A stretch of 64,000 nt of DNA from Mucor racemosus (Eukaryota > Mucoromycota > Mucoromycetes > Mucorales > Mucoraceae). Every line of letters starts with the position of its first letter. Position 1 is the first letter of the stretch. Shown one piece after another: positions 60,201 through 64,000 of the stretch. A program made the position numbers and the translations under genes. Under the pieces are notes generated by a model. That model was given only the letters and a program-made list of their open reading frames with translations, was not told where the DNA came from and did not search any database. The stretch spans positions 937,501 to 1,001,500 of the forward strand of contig JAPEHQ010000017.1 of NCBI GenBank assembly GCA_027405735.1, given 5' to 3'.

Positions 60201-61319
60201 AAGCCAAGCAAACTACATTGAGAAAGCTGTCGAATTATTTGAAAAGCGTAACAAAGCTGCTATGTTGTCCCATTTCATGGATATCAAGAATCAAACCGTT
60301 AGAATAAATGCAGCAGCCCAAAATGAAAGTTTGAATAATACTCACAAAGCAATGCTCAGCGCTAATGATCAATTTTTAACTGCTCAAAGAGAAACCAAAG
60401 AGTACATGGAAGCAATTAAAACTGCCAGAAATGATTTACCTGAAGAATTGAGGGAGCAATTTAATGATATTTTACGCAGATGGAGAGTAGAAGGGGTCCA
60501 AACAACTATCGGTGAATTAAAGAATCACATCGCTAGAGAAGAAGGAAAGATGAAAGGTATTCGTAATGTTAATACTGATATGATTAGTCACTATAATCAA
60601 CGAAAGCAAAATGTAAGTATAATGTCGATTTATTCCTCTCGATCATTAACAATTTAATGTCCAACAGATTAAGACATTAGAAGAGAAGATCAACAAAGAT
60701 CAAAGTACATTAAATGAATATCGTGAAAAGATTCAAGCCATCATGGATCAATGGGTTCCTTTGGTAGAACAATTAATAGAAAGAATTAACGAGAGTTTCT
60801 CTGCAGCTTTCAAACATATCAATTGTGCTGGTTCTATTCAACTTGAAAAGGCAGAAGATTTCAATAAATGGGGCATTACGATTTTCGTTCAATTCAGAAA
60901 CACAGAAAAGCTCCAACCCTTAACCTGTCAAAGACATTCCGGTGGTGAAAGATCGGTATCTACTATTATATATCTAATGTCTCTCCAAGACTTGGCTACT
61001 TGTCCCTTCCGTGTGGTGGATGAGGTCAACCAAGGTATGGATATACGTAATGAATGCATGATTCATGAACACGTTGTACGCAATGCTACACGCCTTGGAA
61101 CCCCTCAGTAAGTTAAAACGCTATATACATCAAGTAGTAATTGTATTTAATGGAGAAACCCTTTCTAGATACTTTCTCATAACCCCCAAATTATTGCCTG
61201 ATCTTTATTTTAACGAAAGAGTGCGTGTGCTCATCATATACAATAGTGATAGTGTACCAACAGAGATGAAGCCATTGCAAGTTTATTTGGATCACGCTGC
61301 AGCTAATGGAGTAGAGTAA
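57271..61319 (+). CDS. SMC5: Structural maintenance of chromosomes protein 5 (Smc5)
   Basis: ATPase subunit of the Smc5/6 complex, acting in homologous-recombination repair and replication-fork stability. Twelve exons: 57271-57509, 57573-57892, 57952-58021, 58082-58121, 58181-58545, 58609-58720, 58777-58938, 58995-59116, 59180-59396, 59455-60612, 60668-61107, 61169-61319; 1131 aa, usual size. An acidic N-terminal extension precedes Walker A G-P-N-G-T-G-K-S-T. C-Q-F-L-P-Q-D-R-V-A-E-F is a Smc5 hallmark. Long coiled coils flank a hinge near residues 500-650. The signature motif S-G-G-E-R-S-V-S-T and Walker B F-R-V-V-D-E-V-N-Q-G-M-D are intact. The donor of exon 2 is weak (GTTCGT) but gives the conserved I-N-G-K junction. 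Confidence 0.95.
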
Positions 61320-61654
61320 TTTGAATAATATATCCCTTCTTAACCTTTGCTATCTATAATAATATAATAATAAAATCTCAAAATTATGATAATAATGTTA
61401 TTGTTGATTTTTATGTAGATGTGTATTCTTCAAATCTAGCCATATTCTTCTTATAAAAAGTAACCTGCTTACAGTTGACAATGTGTTGTCAATCTTTTAT
61501 TGTTTTTTGTATGTAATACTTTGATTAAATCAACGTTAACCCTTAATTTTAAGGCAGAGAAAATCATATATTGGTTTTGATAAGCTTTGTCATACAATGA
61601 AAATTTTATTACTTGATACCTTCTGAATTCAAGCGAACTAGCGAGAGAAACTTT
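61320..61654. other. Convergent 3' intergenic region, SMC5 / VTC4
   Basis: 335 bp between two stop codons on opposite strands. AT-rich with TAATAATAATAAAA near 61358 (SMC5 side), suitable for polyadenylation. No gene seen. Confidence 0.45.
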
Positions 61655-63910
61655 TTAGATAATCGCATACATTTTGTTAATATTGAACAACTTACGGTAA
61701 AAGTTTATGGATACGGCAACCACCATAAATAAGGTCAATACAGCTGGACCATATTTATCAGAGAAATCACCTACTTCCTTACGAGCGATACAGTTTGCAC
61801 GAACATGGAAATTATACAAGGCATAAGTCATAACAGTTACAGCCAACAATGTAAAAATTACAGCTGATATACGACCTACATTATCTGAAAAGTTTAATAA
61901 ACCAATCGATAAGGCACCTAACAAAAGCGTAAATCTCAACCAAGACAGGAATGTACGTTCATTAGCAAAGAATGTCTTTGCAGGCGGTGCAGCTACTGGA
62001 ACAGTGCGAGAGCGAGTTTGAGATTGTCGTCGTTGATTTTCTGTATTCTTTCTTTTGAATATAGTCTTTGATTTATTAAAAACTGTTTGAAGGCCTGCAG
62101 GCGATAATTTCTTTAAACTGTTGGACCCTTCTTCCTCGTCATTTAGTTGTCTTACTGCTTTTGTCGCCGGTCTAGGAGGTAAAAGAGGTGTATTTTCTGT
62201 AGCTTCAGCCATTGTAATTTGTACATTATGTTCAGTTGTTAACTTTGAGCCATCATTGGTTCCTGTTGATGACTCAAAAGAAGTAGCACCACTATGAATA
62301 GCTTCCGGTCTTTTAACACCAAAAGCGTTTGTTTCAGGTTTACGAATATCAATCTCCATTTGAGGCAACCAAAATGGTAATACATTGATTTTATCTTCCA
62401 ACAAAGTTGCACAGCCATGAATAAATTTGGAGAATTTTGGTATAGATTCAACTAAATGAGAGTTGACAAGCTCTGTAATCCATTGTGGAGGCTCTTGTCC
62501 AAATTGTGTTTGAAGTTTAACTTCCAATACAGCGTAAGGAAATCGGCAAATGTCGCTATCAGGTAATTGCTTAAAAGGGTAATCTACACCAATGTCCATA
62601 CGACGCCAGTTATCACCTGATCTAACTGCTCCATTATTATCTTCACGGATCAAAGAGAGCTCAGTATCAAGACTGATTCGAACACGAGCATCACCAGGTA
62701 ATTGGAAAGCTGTGCGGTTGTAAAATGTTCTCATCATTGGGTGAAACTTGCGTGTAATTACTGAATACTGAATTTCCTGAGCCAATTGCTCCATATCTTC
62801 AATCTCTTTTGCAGATTTATTTCCCTGTTCTTTTACTTTTGAAAATAATTCATCGGTGGTATATTCTCCCTTTAAATACGCATTCAAATATTTCTCCTTG
62901 ATTGGGAATCTAGCCTTGACAGACTTTTCGCCTGTCCAATCTTCATGATGTGTTTTACGTTCTACAAAAATGGTGTTTGTATCCATACCACCATACCATC
63001 TCATACGAATAGCTTCTGCACCTTCAGTTTTCTCTAATCTGCCCATGTATAACTCAAAATCATCGTTGTCATAGTAAACACTGCTGATAGCAGAATCTTG
63101 TGTTTCGAATTCTTTGTTGGGATTGAATACAAGTACAGGTAAATGTTTAAGAATGATCAATTTGAGTTCAGTGATGTTATCGGGATGCACCCAATACTTT
63201 GTAGTGTTTCTGACAAAAGCAGATTGTTTTCCACCAGCACCAGAATCTCCACCACGCTCTTTTCCACGAGTCCTTACACGATCATATAAAGTTGAGATAC
63301 GGATGATCAATGCTTCATAGTTTTCTTTATAGAATGGTTTTGCATTTAATCTTGCGCTAAACATCGGTTTAATGATCCAATCGGTCACTTTCTATTGTTT
63401 TATCATTAGTCAAAAAAAAATTGATATTTAGTCTTGTTGAAATCACATACATCATGCTTTTTGATGATTTTCAAGAAACCAGTATAATTCAGCCGAGTGA
63501 ATTTAGCTAAATCGTGTACATCAGCAATAATTTGGCTCAATTCAATTTCGCAAGCAGTGAAATCATCTTCTTCCGGGTGTTCTTTCTCACATAAAGCATC
63601 TACCTCTTGTGTTTCTTGCTGGATGTGTTTTGTTATTTCAGATAATTTGACTCTTTGAAAGTTGTAAACCTTAGCTAATTCTTTCTCTAGTTTCTCGACA
63701 AACTTTGACTCATCCTCTTCTTGCCATTCAGCATAAGGAAGTTTCTTTTTTAAAATGGCCTTTAAAGCATCGTAATCTATCATAAAATGGAAACATTTCG
63801 GAATAATTTAATAACAAAAAATGCATGAATTTTATGTGCTAATTATTACCTAAATAAAACTGTGTCCACTCAGGATTTAATGAAGTTTTCAGTGTATGAC
63901 CAAATTTCAT
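61655..63910 (-). CDS. VTC4: Vacuolar transporter chaperone 4, polyphosphate polymerase
   Basis: Catalytic subunit of the VTC complex, making polyphosphate from ATP at the vacuole membrane. Exons in transcript order: 63910-63850, 63776-63451, 63391-61655; 707 aa (yeast Vtc4 721). SPX domain ~1-150: M-K-F-G-H-T-L and [14 protein letters not shown] with the lysine cluster sensing inositol pyrophosphates. Polymerase tunnel ~190-510: [35 protein letters not shown]. These basic and acidic residues are those expected of an active enzyme rather than a degenerate Vtc2/3. A Ser/Pro linker (T-P-L-L-P-P) follows. The VTC1-type membrane domain with three helices starts near 598 ([11 protein letters not shown]). 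Confidence 0.92.
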
Positions 63911-64000
63911 TGTTTTGACAAATAGTGTTTAGAAAGGGAAAATAAAAACAAAACAAAAACAAAGAAAAAAAAATAAGAAAAAAATATGCCAGATAACATT
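63911..64000 (-). promoter_or_regulatory. Start of the VTC4 5' flank
   Basis: 90 bp upstream of the VTC4 ATG, read on the minus strand: T-rich with TTCCCTTTCTAAAC. It is cut by the window edge. No specific element is claimed. Confidence 0.3.

Overview
The window is nuclear DNA of an AT-rich, intron-dense fungus, most likely an early-diverging (Mucoromycota/Mucorales-type) species. Evidence: short GT-AG introns (about 50-90 nt, one GC-AG) with CTAAY-like branch sites; fungal gene set (Bem2-like RasGEF/RhoGAP, NudE, VTC4 with SPX and VTC1 domains, a Prs1-type PRPP synthetase, an AreA-type GATA-like protein); and a LINE plus solo LTRs. The species assignment is inference. Exon structures were worked out by hand from splice signals and frame; in every multi-exon gene given as complete, the summed exon length is a multiple of three.

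Left end (1-8.5 kb) is accessory. The 3' end of a LINE with its poly(A) tail abuts a 6-kb inverted repeat (arms 1275-3811 and 4762-7298, 950-bp spacer). Each arm carries a copy of one unfamiliar gene, the two copies diverging outward. Next come a stub of a second, inverted LINE, a decayed CWH43-like pseudogene and a possible transposase scrap.

The first gene block (8.8-32.4 kb) holds PRS1-type PRPP synthetase (+), a 2385-aa Bem2-like PH/RasGEF/RasGEF/PH/RhoGAP protein (+), an unrecognised acidic protein (-), an AreA-type GATA-like-domain protein (-), nudE (+), a small unknown protein (+) and a propionyl-CoA-synthetase-type acyl-CoA ligase (+). Diverged dispersed repeats lie between genes.

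32.4-47.7 kb is a repeat island with no confident host gene. Two copies of a roughly 1.24-kb repeat (A1, A2) are each followed by repeat C (C1, C2). A1 carries two solo-LTR-like inserts and A2 a third, itself interrupted by a TA-flanked inverted-repeat element. Each insertion shows a 5-bp target duplication and an empty site in the sister copy. Between A1 and C1 sit about 5 kb of extra DNA containing a 3-kb degenerate satellite of 21-bp units. Its minus strand encodes a seven-residue repeat (consensus like P-D/E-E-H-K-L-R), next to a 95-130 codon open frame on the same strand.

The second gene block (47.7-64 kb) is compact: a CHFR-like RING ligase (+), a secreted PLC-like phosphodiesterase (-), poly(A) polymerase PAP1 (+), peroxisomal receptor PEX5 (+), SMC5 (+) and polyphosphate polymerase VTC4 (-). 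Most are housekeeping genes with separate promoters; nothing suggests an operon or a metabolic cluster.
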